In this document: positions 18,255-29,511 of the stretch, in pieces
How positions within the stretch are numbered: position 1 is the stretch's first letter
How the letters are laid out: each line of letters begins with the position of its first letter
NCBI GenBank assembly: GCA_963823565.1
Contig: CAWGLR010000001.1
Coordinates: forward strand, 1,054,001 to 1,118,000
Direction: 5' to 3'
From: RHKX01 sp963823565
Lineage (GTDB): Bacteria > Actinomycetota > Thermoleophilia > Solirubrobacterales > 70-9
Length of the DNA stretch: 64,000 bases
The notes under the pieces: generated by a model
Database searches by the model: none
Seen by the model: only the letters and a program-made list of their open reading frames with translations
What the model was told of the DNA's origin: nothing
Translations under genes and position numbers: made by a program

Positions 18255-18700
18255 TGACGACTGAGCCGATCGAGCCGACGCGCGAGCAGGTGGCGGAGAT
18301 CTCCGCCGCGGCAGGCGGTCCCGGCGACGGGCCCGTGGTGATGCTGAACCTCAACCGCTACCGCGAGCGCGCGGCCTACGAGACGCCGCCGGAGGGCGTC
18401 GATGCCGAGGTCGACGGCCGCGAGGCCTACGGGCGCTACGCCGCCGTGGCGACCGGGGTCCTCGCCCGCCTCGGCGCCCGCATCCTCTGGCACGCGCAGG
18501 CCGAGCGGACCGTGATCGGCGACGAGAGCGACGTCTACGACGAGGTGATCGCCGTCTGGTACCCGAGCCGGAGGGCGTTCGTCGAGCTCGCGACCGGCGA
18601 GGAGGTCCTGCCCGCGCTCGTCCACCGGGTCGCCGGCCTCGAGCGCGCGGCGCTGATCTGCTGCGAGTCCGGTCCGGAGCCGGAGCTGACCGGGATCTGA
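18254..18700 (+). CDS. DUF1330-like small protein
   Basis: A 148-residue cytoplasmic protein with the ferredoxin-like pattern of DUF1330: VVMLNLNRYRERAAY near residue 28, REAYGRYAAVATGVLARLGA, ILWHAQAERTVIGDE and EVIAVWYPSRRAFVELATGE. The family is of unknown function and related to dimeric barrel proteins. Start ATG 18254 overlaps the TetR stop (TGATG). It probably belongs to the TetR transcription unit, possibly with the following gene only 1 nt away. Confidence 0.7.
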   Translation: MTTEPIEPTREQVAEISAAAGGPGDGPVVMLNLNRYRERAAYETPPEGVDAEVDGREAYGRYAAVATGVLARLGARILWHAQAERTVIGDESDVYDEVIAVWYPSRRAFVELATGEEVLPALVHRVAGLERAALICCESGPEPELTGI

Positions 18701-18701
18701 G

Positions 18702-20054
18702 ATGGCCGGCGCCTACTGGCCGCGGCCGTGGACCTGCGAGGACGGCGGCCCGCGGCGCTGGGGGTGCGCCGGCGTCCCCGGCCTCGGGATCGGACCGGGC
18801 GAGGGGCTACGCGTGGCCGCCACCCGCGACGCGTTCGCGACCGACGTCCTGCTCCGCCGAGAGCCCGGCGAGCTCTTCGCGCTGCGCCACGACATCCCGC
18901 TGCGCGGGGAGCAGTCGGGCTCGGTCGACGGATGGGTCGAGCGCCTCGACCCGCGGACGCTCGACGTCGTCGCCTCGACGCCGCGCCTTCCCGCCGGCAG
19001 CTGGTGGCCCGGCGGGCTCGCGGCGCACGCGAGCGGGGACGTCCACATGGTGCTGGGCCGCTGGGCGCACCGGCTGAGCCCGGAGCTGGAGGTGCTCGCC
19101 TCCCACCGGCTGCCGGTGCCGCGGCCGCACAACTCGTTCGTGGTCCTCGACGGCGGCGAGCTCGTGACGAAGGACTGCGACGCGCCGCGCGGGCGCGAGC
19201 CCTCGACGGTCTCGGCGCTCGATCCCGAGACGCTGCTCGAGGTCGCGCCGCCGCTGCGGCTCCCCGAGCCGTCGATCGCCCGGCTCTCCTCCGACGGCGA
19301 GTCCGTTATCGCCGTCGGCACCACGCGGCTGTTCCGGCTGCGGCTCGACCGCGCCGCCGGCCGCCTCGAGATCGACGAGGCCTGGGCGCCGTCCTACGGC
19401 CCGGCCCCCGACCGCGGCTACGGCTGGGACCCGGTGATCACCGCCGACCACGTGCTCTGGATGGACAACGGCCGCAACCGCGTCGACAGGACGATGCTCG
19501 GCAGCGGGATCGAGCGCTCGCCCGTGCGCCTCTGGTGCGCGCGGCTCGACGACGGGGCGACGACCTCGACCGAGATCAGCGGGCTGCCGCGGGGGACCGA
19601 GTCCAACCCGCCCGGCTGGGACCCCGAGGGTGGGATCGTCGTCGCCTACGACGCCGGCAACGCCGTCGTCCGCGCCTGGCGGCTCGAGGGCGACGAGGTC
19701 GTGCCGCTGTGGCGGCGCGACGGGCTCGCCCACGCCGGCCACCTGATCCTCTACCCCGACACCCGCGAGGTCGTCTGCGGCGACTGGCACGACAGCGGCG
19801 TCCTCCGGCGGCGGCCGCTGCGGCCGGCGCTGCGCGCGGCCGGTCCGCTGCTCTCGCGCTCGGCCCGCGCCCGCCGCGCCTCGCTGCGAGCCGGCGCCGA
19901 CAGCCTCGTCGTCCTCGACCTCGACACCGGGGCCGAGAAGGGGCGCGTCGAGGTCCTCTCTCCGTCCCAGGGCTTCCTGTTCCCGGCGCCGGGCTTCGAG
20001 CGCGACGTCTACTACCAGTCGCTGACCACGATCGCCCGGGTCGAGGTCGCCTGA
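18702..20054 (+). CDS. Conserved hypothetical protein, probable beta-propeller
   Basis: A 450-residue protein without signal peptide or membrane helix. Repeating segments of about 45-60 residues with hydrophobic beta strands and Gly/Asp turns are seen, for example GDVHMVLGRWAHRLSPELEV, HNSFVVLDGGELVTKDC, SVIAVGTTRLFRL and GHLILYPDTREVVCGDW. These suggest a six- or seven-bladed propeller of the NHL/WD type. No catalytic motif is recognised. It begins one base after the DUF1330-like stop, so the two are likely co-expressed under the TetR regulator. Function unknown. Confidence 0.6.
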   Translation: MAGAYWPRPWTCEDGGPRRWGCAGVPGLGIGPGEGLRVAATRDAFATDVLLRREPGELFALRHDIPLRGEQSGSVDGWVERLDPRTLDVVASTPRLPAGSWWPGGLAAHASGDVHMVLGRWAHRLSPELEVLASHRLPVPRPHNSFVVLDGGELVTKDCDAPRGREPSTVSALDPETLLEVAPPLRLPEPSIARLSSDGESVIAVGTTRLFRLRLDRAAGRLEIDEAWAPSYGPAPDRGYGWDPVITADHVLWMDNGRNRVDRTMLGSGIERSPVRLWCARLDDGATTSTEISGLPRGTESNPPGWDPEGGIVVAYDAGNAVVRAWRLEGDEVVPLWRRDGLAHAGHLILYPDTREVVCGDWHDSGVLRRRPLRPALRAAGPLLSRSARARRASLRAGADSLVVLDLDTGAEKGRVEVLSPSQGFLFPAPGFERDVYYQSLTTIARVEVA

Positions 20055-20065
20055 GGGCGGATCGC

Positions 20066-20929
20066 CTAGATCGCGGCGAGGACCGCGTCGGCGATCCGGC
20101 CCGGGTCCTCGAGCTGGGGGTAGTGGCCGAGGTCCGGCAGCTCGACTACGGGCGCCAGCGGGCGCAGGTCGCGGAGCGCGTCGAGGACGGCCGGAGTCGC
20201 CACCGGGTCGAGCATCCCCCAGACGAAGCGCAGGTCGCCGGGCCAGTCGCGCACCGCGCCGTGCCAGCGCTCCGCCAGCCGGATCCGCTCGCCGATGTAG
20301 GCGATCGTCTGGTGGCCGATCGCGCGGCCGCCGTTGTGGCGGATCAGCTCCCACTGGTCCTCCGCCTCCTCGTCGCCCAGCGGGTGGGACGGCGAGAAGA
20401 GGGCCCCGAACTGCCGGCGGAAGAACGGCCGGTTGGTGAGCCGCGCGGCGAGCGGGCCGATCCGCGAGCGCAGCAGCTTCTGCGCCGGCGTCAGCGAGGC
20501 GCGCTCGACGACGATGCTGCCGTTGAAGAGGACCACGCCGCGGATCGACAGGCTGCCGCTTCCCTCGATGTCGCGGGCGAGCAGCTCGGTCGCCACCGAC
20601 GTCCCCATGTCGTGGGCGACGACGAAGACCTCGCGCCCGGGGGAGCGGCGGCGGTGAACCTCCTCGACCCGGTCGGCCTGGGCACCCAGGCCGAAGTCGC
20701 CGCCCCTGGGCTTGTCGGAGAGGCCGAAGCCGAGGAAGTCGAGCGTCAGGTGCGCGTGCCCGCCGAGCCGCGTCAGCAGATCGCGGAAGTCGTAGGAGCT
20801 CGAGGGGAAGCCGTGCAGCAGGAGCAGCAGCGGCCCGCTCCCCTCGCCGACGTGAACGAAGATCCGCCGGCCGTCGATCTCCTCGTATCCCCCCTCGCGC
20901 TCCCAGGCGAGGACGCGGTCGTTGAGCAT
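20066..20929 (-). CDS. Alpha/beta hydrolase, epoxide hydrolase/dehalogenase-like
   Basis: A 287-residue hydrolase with LLLHGFPSSSYDFR (oxyanion hole), the nucleophile elbow VVAHDMGTSVAT with Asp, DPVATPAVLD, and the catalytic His in LPDLGHYPQLEDP. Asp as nucleophile points to the dehalogenase/epoxide hydrolase branch. It differs clearly from the hydrolase at 2860-3690 in the cap region, so the two are not recent copies. Convergent with the propeller gene and 27 bp downstream of the flavoprotein on the same strand. Substrate unknown. Confidence 0.8.
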   Translation of the reverse strand: MLNDRVLAWEREGGYEEIDGRRIFVHVGEGSGPLLLLLHGFPSSSYDFRDLLTRLGGHAHLTLDFLGFGLSDKPRGGDFGLGAQADRVEEVHRRRSPGREVFVVAHDMGTSVATELLARDIEGSGSLSIRGVVLFNGSIVVERASLTPAQKLLRSRIGPLAARLTNRPFFRRQFGALFSPSHPLGDEEAEDQWELIRHNGGRAIGHQTIAYIGERIRLAERWHGAVRDWPGDLRFVWGMLDPVATPAVLDALRDLRPLAPVVELPDLGHYPQLEDPGRIADAVLAAI

Positions 20930-20956
20930 GCGCCGACCCTACCCGGGCCGCCCCGG

Positions 20957-22234
20957 TCAGTCGGCCAGCATCCCGGACATCGCCTTGATCCCGACGTCCA
21001 TCGCCTGCCATGCCCGGCCGGCGTGGAAGGGCTCGCCGGCGGCGAACCTCATCGGGATGGAGAAGCCGAGCATCTTCTTGCCGAGGCGCCAGACCGGCGA
21101 GGTGCCGACCTTGTAGTCGCCGTCGGCGTCGGGCCGGACCCGGACCGGTCGGTCGGGGTCCCCGGTCAGCTCGACCGGCACCTGCGCGAAAGTCGCCTTG
21201 TCGAACATCTCCATGATGCACATGCTCACCGAGTCGAACGGGCTCTCGAACGGCCTGCCGGTGAGCCCGGATGCGATGTGCTCGGCGACCGTGTCAGCCT
21301 GGAGGAAGGCGAGGAACGCCTGCTTGATCGGGAAGTCGCCGGCGTCGCCGGGCACGTAGACGTCGTCGCGCCCGGCGGCGAGGCGCGTATCGAGCTCGCA
21401 CCCGACGAAGCCGCGGTCGTCGGAAGCGAGCGCCGGGTAGCGCGCCGCCGAGACGTAGGGCGGGAAGGCGATCAGGTGGTCGAAGCTCCGCGTCGCGCCG
21501 TCGGCGTAGACGGCTTCGCCCGGCCGTACCTCGACCACGTTCTCCTCGATGTGGCCGTCGATCCCGCGCTCGGCGAACTCGCTGGTGACGAGGTCGTGCA
21601 GCCGCGGCCCGAACGCCTGGATGTAGCCGTGCTCGCACGTCGACCACGTGATCTCGACGAGGTCGCGGGCGCCGTTGCGCCGCAGCCACGTCTCGAGCAT
21701 GAAGACGATCTCGTAGAGCGGCCCCGAGCACTTGTTGTTGGGCGGGACGAGAAAGAGGACCCGCTGGCGCTCGCCGGCGGCGGCGCGGTCGCGGAGCTGC
21801 TCGAAGCGGCGGCGCACGTCGAGCATCGAGTCGGTCGTCCAGATCGTGGCACCGTGCTCCTCGAGGCCCGGGATCTCGGCGGCGTTGGTGTCGGCGCCCG
21901 TCGCGATCACGAGCTTGTCGTAGCGCAGGCGCTGCCCGTCGGCGAGGTCGACCATCCGCCCGTCCGGGTCGAGCCCCGCGACGCTGCCCTGGACGAAGTC
22001 GATGTCGCGGTGGCCGAGCGGCTTGTGGAGACCGACCAGCAGCGAGTCGGGATCGGCGCCGAAGGGGACGTAGATGCTGTTGGGCCGGAAGAGGAAGTTC
22101 GGGTGCGGGGCGACGAGCCGGATGTCGACCGCCTCGCGCACGCGCATCCGCAGCAGGAACGCGGTCTCGAGGGCAGCGAAGCCGCCGCCGAGGATCAGGA
22201 TCTGCGGGCGGGCTCGGGCGGTCGGGTCGGTCAT
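20957..22234 (-). CDS. FAD-dependent oxidoreductase, sulfide:quinone oxidoreductase-like
   Basis: A 425-residue two-dinucleotide-binding flavoprotein. ILILGGGFAALETAFLLRM is the FAD-binding Rossmann motif, LVIATGADTNA the second conserved block, and VPGDAGDFPIKQAF the C-terminal FAD contact. NNKCSGPLYEIVFMLE carries the Cys typical of sulfide:quinone reductase and flavocytochrome c sulfide dehydrogenase relatives. A second redox Cys at the usual place is less clear (FVGCEL), so sulfide may not be the substrate. The C-terminal 35 residues are amphipathic, fitting membrane attachment. ATG 22234 has GAGGAG upstream. It is divergent from clpB. Confidence 0.78.
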   Translation of the reverse strand: MTDPTARARPQILILGGGFAALETAFLLRMRVREAVDIRLVAPHPNFLFRPNSIYVPFGADPDSLLVGLHKPLGHRDIDFVQGSVAGLDPDGRMVDLADGQRLRYDKLVIATGADTNAAEIPGLEEHGATIWTTDSMLDVRRRFEQLRDRAAAGERQRVLFLVPPNNKCSGPLYEIVFMLETWLRRNGARDLVEITWSTCEHGYIQAFGPRLHDLVTSEFAERGIDGHIEENVVEVRPGEAVYADGATRSFDHLIAFPPYVSAARYPALASDDRGFVGCELDTRLAAGRDDVYVPGDAGDFPIKQAFLAFLQADTVAEHIASGLTGRPFESPFDSVSMCIMEMFDKATFAQVPVELTGDPDRPVRVRPDADGDYKVGTSPVWRLGKKMLGFSIPMRFAAGEPFHAGRAWQAMDVGIKAMSGMLAD

Positions 22235-22339
22235 CGGCGCTCCTCGAACGGGGGTCGATCCACTTTCCCCCGTTGCCAGGCTCCGCGCATCCGGGGCGGC
22301 TGCCCACCGCGCCTGCGCACGGCCCACCGACCTCGGCAT

Positions 22340-22366
22340 AAATCTAAGTGTGTTACACGCAGATTT
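22340..22366. promoter_or_regulatory. 27-bp palindrome just upstream of the clpB -35 box
   Basis: Outer arms AAATCT (22340-22345) and AGATTT (22361-22366) enclose inner arms GTGT (22348-22351) and ACAC (22355-22358) around a GTT centre; only the two bases between arms differ. It ends two bases before the -35 hexamer, a normal operator or activator position. It does not match the HspR consensus. It could also serve the divergent flavoprotein gene. Confidence 0.65.
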
Positions 22367-22367
22367 C

Positions 22368-22396
22368 TTGACTTGGCATCCGCCGCCCCGTAGAAT
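22368..22396 (+). promoter_or_regulatory. clpB promoter (TTGACT-17-TAGAAT), leaderless
   Basis: TTGACT at 22368-22373 and TAGAAT at 22391-22396 are 17 bp apart, a near-consensus housekeeping sigma promoter and the best in the window. The clpB ATG begins only six bases after the -10, so transcription should start at or beside the A of the ATG and the mRNA would have no leader. No ribosome binding site is present. Confidence 0.8.
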
Positions 22397-22402
22397 CGCC
22401 GC

Positions 22403-24990
<2,588 letters not shown>

Positions 24991-24994
<4 letters not shown>

Positions 24995-25587
24995 GCCCCG
25001 ACCCGCCGCAGCGGCACCGGCAGCCGCGCCTCGAGCTTGCCGATCTCCTTCTCGAGCTCGCCCTCGCGGGCGACTACGACGACCTCGGTGGCCGCGTAGG
25101 AGCGCAGCGCGTCCTCGGTCGCGAGGACCATGTCACCGTCGCCGACGCGCCCCTCGGCGTCGATCCCCGCCGCGGCCATCGTCGCCAGCGAGACCGTGAG
25201 GACGCGCTGGCTCTCGAAGCGTGCGCCCTCGAGGTCGTCGGCCCAGCGGTCGAGGCGGGAGCTCCGCGCCGGCGCGAGGACGAGCAGTCCCCCCTCCCCC
25301 GCCTCCGGGCGCGAGGGGTCGCTGATCGCGGCGACGATTCCCGCCGTCCGCGGGTCCTCGATCGCCGCCGTCGCGAGGACCAGGACGCCGCCCGGGGTCT
25401 CGGGCCCCGGCTCGGCGACCTCGATCGGCCCGTCGCCACCCGCCCTGACCGCGAAGACGATGATCACGGCGACGATCAGCGCGCCGAGGGCGCTCCCGAG
25501 CTGGGCGCCGGCGATCGCGATGCCGACGAAGATCGGCGCGACGAGAAGCGCCGGGAGCCAGGGGTAGCGGCGGATGAGCTCGCTCAA
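24991..25587 (-). CDS. Membrane-anchored protein of unknown function
   Basis: A 198-residue protein with two closely spaced membrane helices at about residues 10-46 (WLPALLVAPIFVGIAIAGAQ, then GALIVAVIIVFAVRA), followed by a soluble domain of about 145 residues. The soluble part alternates beta strands and helices (GGVLVLATAAIED, EGGLLVLAPAR, TEVVVVAREGE), reminiscent of a universal-stress-protein or nucleotide-binding fold, but no motif is clear. TTG at 25587 overlaps the upstream stop (TTGA), so it is coupled to the dehydrogenase-like gene. The stop shares CTAG with clpB. Confidence 0.6.
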
Positions 25588-26693
25588 ACCCGCTTGATGC
25601 CCGCCTCGGCCGCCCCCGCCTCGAGCTCGGGGAGGCCGAACGCCGCGGCCGGGCCGAGGGCGCCGGCGCCGGCGATGCCGCCCGCCAGAGCCCGGCGCGC
25701 CGCCCAGCTCAGAAAGCGCGCGGTGAAGGTGTAGCCGTCGACGCCCTCGAGCCGGATGGACGCGAGCAGCTCGTCGTCGTCGCCGTACGCGTTGCCGACG
25801 ATGTAGGAGCCGCTGCCCGATCGCTCCTCGGCCGTCGGCCCGCCGGTCGAGCCCTGGACGAGCCTCGAGGTGATGCCCCCGAGCACGGTCTTGGCGCCCG
25901 GCACCTTCGTCACCGCTGCGAGCCCGAGCGACCCGACCTGCATCGGCCGCGACATCGGCCCGAACCAGCCGAGGTAGGAGTCGACCTCCTCGAGCCCCGC
26001 GCTCAGCGCGGGCAGGGTGAAGTGCTCGGAGGAGCCGATCGACACCGCCTGCCGGCTGCGGCCCCGGACCTCGAAGCCGCGGACGCGCTTGCCGCCGCGC
26101 TCGGTGACGATCTCGCCCTCGCGGAAGGCGAAGCCGGGCTCCAGCAGCGCCTCCGAGAGCGAGGCCATCGTGCCGCCGCTCATCCCCCCGGCGCTGCCAC
26201 CGTCGCCGGTGATGAAGTAGCCGATCTCGACCCGCCGCGCATCGGCGCCGGCCTCGCGCAGCGCCAGCGCCCCGGCGAGGTTGCCGGGCACCCAGTCGTA
26301 GCCGAGCGCGGTCAGCAGCGGCGCCCCCGACGCCTCGGCCGCCGGGCCCCAGCGCTCGAAGACGCGGCGGATGAACGGCGGCTCCCCGGTCGAGTCCATG
26401 TACGGCACCCCGGCGTCGATGGCCGCCTCGATCGCCGGCGTCCCCCAGCGACTGAAGGGGCCGACCGTCGTCACCATCACGTCGCCATCGCCGAGCAGCT
26501 CGCGCACCGAGTCGGGATCGGAGACGTCGGCGGTCGCGACCTCGGCGTCACCGCCGAGCTCCTCGGCGAGCTCCTCCAGCGCCTCGAGGCTCCGCCCCGC
26601 CAGGCGCAGGGGAGCGCGCCGCGCCGCCAGCTCACCGGCGGTGAGCCTTCCCGTGTACCCGGTCGCGCCGAAGAGGACGATCCGCCCTGACAC
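25584..26693 (-). CDS. Saccharopine dehydrogenase-like NAD(P)-binding protein (trans-acting enoyl reductase type)
   Basis: A 369-residue protein. The N-terminal Rossmann motif is IVLFGATGYTGRLTAGEL, followed by PLRLAGRSLEALEELAEELG, TVGPFSRWGTPAIEAAIDAG and YMDSTGEPPFIRRVFERWG. This pattern is typical of the saccharopine-dehydrogenase-like group that includes mycobacterial trans-acting enoyl reductases of lipid synthesis, rather than true lysine-pathway enzymes. GTG at 26693 is the natural start; upstream sequence belongs to the next gene's region. It precedes the membrane protein with a 4-nt overlap. The precise reaction is not determined. Confidence 0.78.
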   Translation of the reverse strand: MSGRIVLFGATGYTGRLTAGELAARRAPLRLAGRSLEALEELAEELGGDAEVATADVSDPDSVRELLGDGDVMVTTVGPFSRWGTPAIEAAIDAGVPYMDSTGEPPFIRRVFERWGPAAEASGAPLLTALGYDWVPGNLAGALALREAGADARRVEIGYFITGDGGSAGGMSGGTMASLSEALLEPGFAFREGEIVTERGGKRVRGFEVRGRSRQAVSIGSSEHFTLPALSAGLEEVDSYLGWFGPMSRPMQVGSLGLAAVTKVPGAKTVLGGITSRLVQGSTGGPTAEERSGSGSYIVGNAYGDDDELLASIRLEGVDGYTFTARFLSWAARRALAGGIAGAGALGPAAAFGLPELEAGAAEAGIKRV

Positions 26694-26713
26694 GCCGCCG
26701 ACGATACCGCCGT

Positions 26714-27694
26714 CTACTGGTACAGGAGAAAGTCCGGCGAGGGTTCGAGCCGGACGACCTTGCGCGGCTTCATCAGCGGGTCGTCGAGCTTGTAGAAGAG
26801 CGAGAAGCCGTTGAAGATGCCTCGCCTCGCGAGGTCCTCGTATCCCGCGACCTTCGGGCCGGGAGTGCCGATGCCGTCGAAGTTGAAGACGACCTGCACG
26901 TCGGGCCGCTGCTTGACCTGCGCGCGCTTGCGGATCGACCCCTTGTGGAACTGGTGGACGACGAGGACCTTCGGGCCGAGGTCCTCGCCGGAGACGAGCC
27001 GCTGCATCCGCCGCGAGGCGGCGTTGATCTCCTTCGCGGTGACCTTCCCCTCGGTCGTCCCCGGCACGCCCTTGCGGCCGACGTTCCACTCGGGGTCGAT
27101 CGCGACGTCGACGTCGTCGATCGCGATCCACTCCGAGAGCGCGTTGATCTCGTCGGTGACCGGCGAGCGGCCGGGCTGGATGTCGAGCATCAGCCTGCCG
27201 CCGGCGTCGCGCGCGGCCTTCAGGTACTTGGCGATGAGCTCGTCCGGCTGTCGCGTCCGGTAGAGCCTGTCGGGGCCCGGAGTGGAGTTGGCGACGACGC
27301 CGATCAGGTCGATGCTCGGGGTGACCGGGCGGTCCAGCCGGTCGTAGGGCGCGACCTGCTTACTCAGCAGCCGGCCGGCACCCTTGGTGGAGCGGCTGCC
27401 GACCGCGGTGTTGGGAAGCTGCGGCGCGCCGTAGAGGGCGAGCATCCGGTCGTCGGGGAAGACCGGCGCGGGCACCATGTCCGGCCGCGCGGCCGGGCGC
27501 TGCATGCGGCCCGGGTCGGCGCGGTATCCGGGGCCCGCCAGCAGGCGCTCGGTGGCTCGCGCGAAGCGCTCGGCGCTCGGTGGGCGCTCGGGCCCGGCCG
27601 CGGCGGCCGGCGCGGACGCATGAGCGGCGAGGAAGCACGCGAGGCCTGCGGCGACGAGCAGCTTCACGGCGTTCTCGGCCCGGCGGCGCATCAC
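26714..27694 (-). CDS. Secreted protein of unknown function, TIM-barrel-like
   Basis: A 326-residue exported protein: MRRRAENAVKLLVAAGLACF is the signal peptide and the mature part starts near AAAAGPERP. Blocks such as MLALYGAPQLP, PSIDLIGVVANSTPG, GGRLMLDIQPGRSP, VDVAIDPEWNVG and VLVVHQFHKGSIR, with alternating beta strands and charged loop ends, suggest a glycoside-hydrolase-like barrel, but no catalytic pair is certain. GTG at 27694 lies seven bases after TAACCT (complement of 27702-27707), suggesting a leaderless start; ATG 27691 is the next codon. It is divergent from the glycosyltransferase at 27845, with a repeat hairpin between them. Confidence 0.6.
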   Translation of the reverse strand: MMRRRAENAVKLLVAAGLACFLAAHASAPAAAAGPERPPSAERFARATERLLAGPGYRADPGRMQRPAARPDMVPAPVFPDDRMLALYGAPQLPNTAVGSRSTKGAGRLLSKQVAPYDRLDRPVTPSIDLIGVVANSTPGPDRLYRTRQPDELIAKYLKAARDAGGRLMLDIQPGRSPVTDEINALSEWIAIDDVDVAIDPEWNVGRKGVPGTTEGKVTAKEINAASRRMQRLVSGEDLGPKVLVVHQFHKGSIRKRAQVKQRPDVQVVFNFDGIGTPGPKVAGYEDLARRGIFNGFSLFYKLDDPLMKPRKVVRLEPSPDFLLYQ

Positions 27695-27747
27695 CGCTTC
27701 GAGGTTAGTGGCAGCGAATCGAGGCTTCGCCGCATGATCCGAACCGT

Positions 27748-27790
27748 GAAACCGATCTTGGTGGCGCTATGCGCGACCAAAGTCGGTTTC
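27748..27790. repeat. Intergenic hairpin, copy B of a three-copy family
   Basis: Fifteen-base arms at 27748-27762 and 27776-27790 (two mismatches) start GAAACCGA and end TCGGTTTC. The 13-nt loop holds GCGCTATGCGC (27764-27774), the exact reverse complement of the core at 40225-40235. It lies in the divergent gap between a secreted-protein gene and a glycosyltransferase. Confidence 0.75.
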
Positions 27791-27844
27791 ACCCGCGAAC
27801 CCCTCAGCGGATCCCCGCTCTCACCTCTGTGCGACCCTAGGCCG

Positions 27845-29026
27845 ATGCGGGTCGGCATCGTCGCCTACTGGTTCAACCGCGGGCAGGCCGTGGTCGCCCG
27901 GCAGATCCGCTCGGCCCTGGAGGGGCTCGGGCACGAGACGTTCGTGCTCGCGCGCCCGACCCGGAAGACCAACATCAAGCCCGACTGGATCGACCGCGAG
28001 GGCGTCTGGGCCCAGGAGGGCGTGACGGCGGCGAGCGACTACGCGATCCCCGAGGCCGAGTACCTCGCGTGGGCTGAGGAGGTCCAGCCCGACGTCGTCA
28101 TGTTCGATCAGAACTACCAGTTCCCCGAGATCGCGACCCTGCGCGGAACGGGCGTGAAGACGATCGGGCGGTTCGTCTGGGAGCACTTCTCCGAGTCGCA
28201 CGTCGAGGCGGCGAACGAGGCATTCGACGCGATCTACTCGCTGACCGAGGTCGAGCACGACCGCTACACGCGCATGGGCATCCAGCCGGTGCGCGTCCGC
28301 TGGGGCTGCTTCCCCGAGCTGGTCGAGCTCGGCGACCGCTTCGCCGTCGAGCGGCGGGACCCGAACTGGCGCTCGCCGCTCGGCTTCCCCGGCGGCAACG
28401 AGCACACGGTCGTCTTCATGTTCCCGGGCGGGTTCATGAGCAAGCGCAAGCCGCTCACAGAGACCATCGAGGCGTTCCGGGCGGCTGACGGCAGCCACCT
28501 GCGGATGATCCTCAAGGCGCAGGTCGAGCGGCAGGCGAAGCGCGTCGACCGGCTCGCCCGGGGCGGTCGACGCTTCGGCGTCCGCGACCACCGGATCGAG
28601 CTCGTCACCGCCGACCTTCCCACCGAGGAGTACCTGCGGATGTTCGCCTCCTGCGACGTCTGCCTGGCGCCGAGCCGCTGGGAGGGACTGGGGCTGCACC
28701 TCTACGAAGCGACCGCGCTCGGCGTCCCGATCATCACCAACGACAACCCGCCGATGAACGAGGTCGTCGTCGACGGGCTGAACGGGCTGCTCGTGCCGGG
28801 GATCCCCGACGGCCAGGCGCCCCGGTCGGGCATCCCGGCCTTCAAGCCGGACGTGCCCCCGCTGACGAAGGCGATCGAGCGGATCGCCAACCACGGGCTG
28901 CGCAAGGAGCTCGAGGCGGGCGCTCGCCGCCGCCGCGACGACCTCCGCTGGGAGGACACGGTCGCCGATCTCGCGTCACTGCTCGACTCGGTCTCGCCGA
29001 CGCGGGCGGAGGAGCCGAGCCGGTGA
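27845..29026 (+). CDS. Glycosyltransferase, GT-B fold (GT4-like), paralogue of the island enzymes
   Basis: Transfers a sugar from a nucleotide donor. The 393-residue protein starts MRVGIVAYWFNRGQAVVARQ, a block shared by five enzymes of this window. The donor-side motif SRWEGLGLHLYEATALGVPI with TNDNPPMNEVV lies near residue 275. Acceptor and donor domains are joined by a variable linker before FMFPGGFMSKRKP. It sits 13 kb before its paralogues and is coupled (GTGA) to the SRPBCC gene, so the two probably work in one pathway with the next methyltransferase. Donor and acceptor are unknown. Confidence 0.82.
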   Translation: MRVGIVAYWFNRGQAVVARQIRSALEGLGHETFVLARPTRKTNIKPDWIDREGVWAQEGVTAASDYAIPEAEYLAWAEEVQPDVVMFDQNYQFPEIATLRGTGVKTIGRFVWEHFSESHVEAANEAFDAIYSLTEVEHDRYTRMGIQPVRVRWGCFPELVELGDRFAVERRDPNWRSPLGFPGGNEHTVVFMFPGGFMSKRKPLTETIEAFRAADGSHLRMILKAQVERQAKRVDRLARGGRRFGVRDHRIELVTADLPTEEYLRMFASCDVCLAPSRWEGLGLHLYEATALGVPIITNDNPPMNEVVVDGLNGLLVPGIPDGQAPRSGIPAFKPDVPPLTKAIERIANHGLRKELEAGARRRRDDLRWEDTVADLASLLDSVSPTRAEEPSR

Positions 29027-29511
29027 GGGAGCGCGTCCTCCGTCGCGTCCAGGTCCTCGATGTCCCGATCGGGGAGGTGTTCGACTCCTTCTCCCGCGCC
29101 GAGAACCTCGAGGCGATCACGCCGCCGATCCTCTCCTTCCGGATCGTCACCCCGGGCCCGATCGAGATGCGCGCCGGGACGACGATCCGCTACCGCCTGC
29201 GTCTGCACGGCGTCCCCGTCTCGTGGCTGACGCGGATCGAGGAGTGGGACCCGCCGCGCGGCTTCGTCGACCGCCAGATCAGCGGGCCCTACGGGCTCTG
29301 GCACCACACGCACAGCTTCGAGCCGTGGGGCGAGGACGGCTCCCGGACCCGGATGACGGACCTGGTCCGCTACGGACAGCGCCTGGGGCCGCTCGGGACG
29401 CTCGCCGAGCACGCGCTGGTCCACCGCGACCTCGAGCGCATCTTCGACTTCCGCGCCGAGGCGATCCCGGCGCTGCTGGCTCGCGAGCGCGGCGAGGCGG
29501 TCGCGGCGTGA
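29023..29511 (+). CDS. SRPBCC-family (START-like) ligand-binding protein
   Basis: A 162-residue protein with the START/Bet v 1 pattern: VLDVPIGEVFDSFSRAENLE at the N-terminus, ITPPILSFRIVTPGP, RIEEWDPPRGFVDRQISGPY and a long C-terminal helix (LERIFDFRAEAIPALLARE). Members bind hydrophobic ligands or act as cyclases. The form seen here is common next to sugar- or lipid-modifying enzymes. The GTG start overlaps the glycosyltransferase stop by 4 nt and the stop overlaps the next ATG, so three genes are translated as a unit. Ligand unknown. Confidence 0.78.
   Translation: MRERVLRRVQVLDVPIGEVFDSFSRAENLEAITPPILSFRIVTPGPIEMRAGTTIRYRLRLHGVPVSWLTRIEEWDPPRGFVDRQISGPYGLWHHTHSFEPWGEDGSRTRMTDLVRYGQRLGPLGTLAEHALVHRDLERIFDFRAEAIPALLARERGEAVAA

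Noticed and set aside
18728..22393. Very long open frame of 1221 codons overlapping several genes
   Set aside because: Its translation is Arg/Ala/Pro-rich without motifs and covers genes on both strands that have clear family signatures; it is a product of high GC content.
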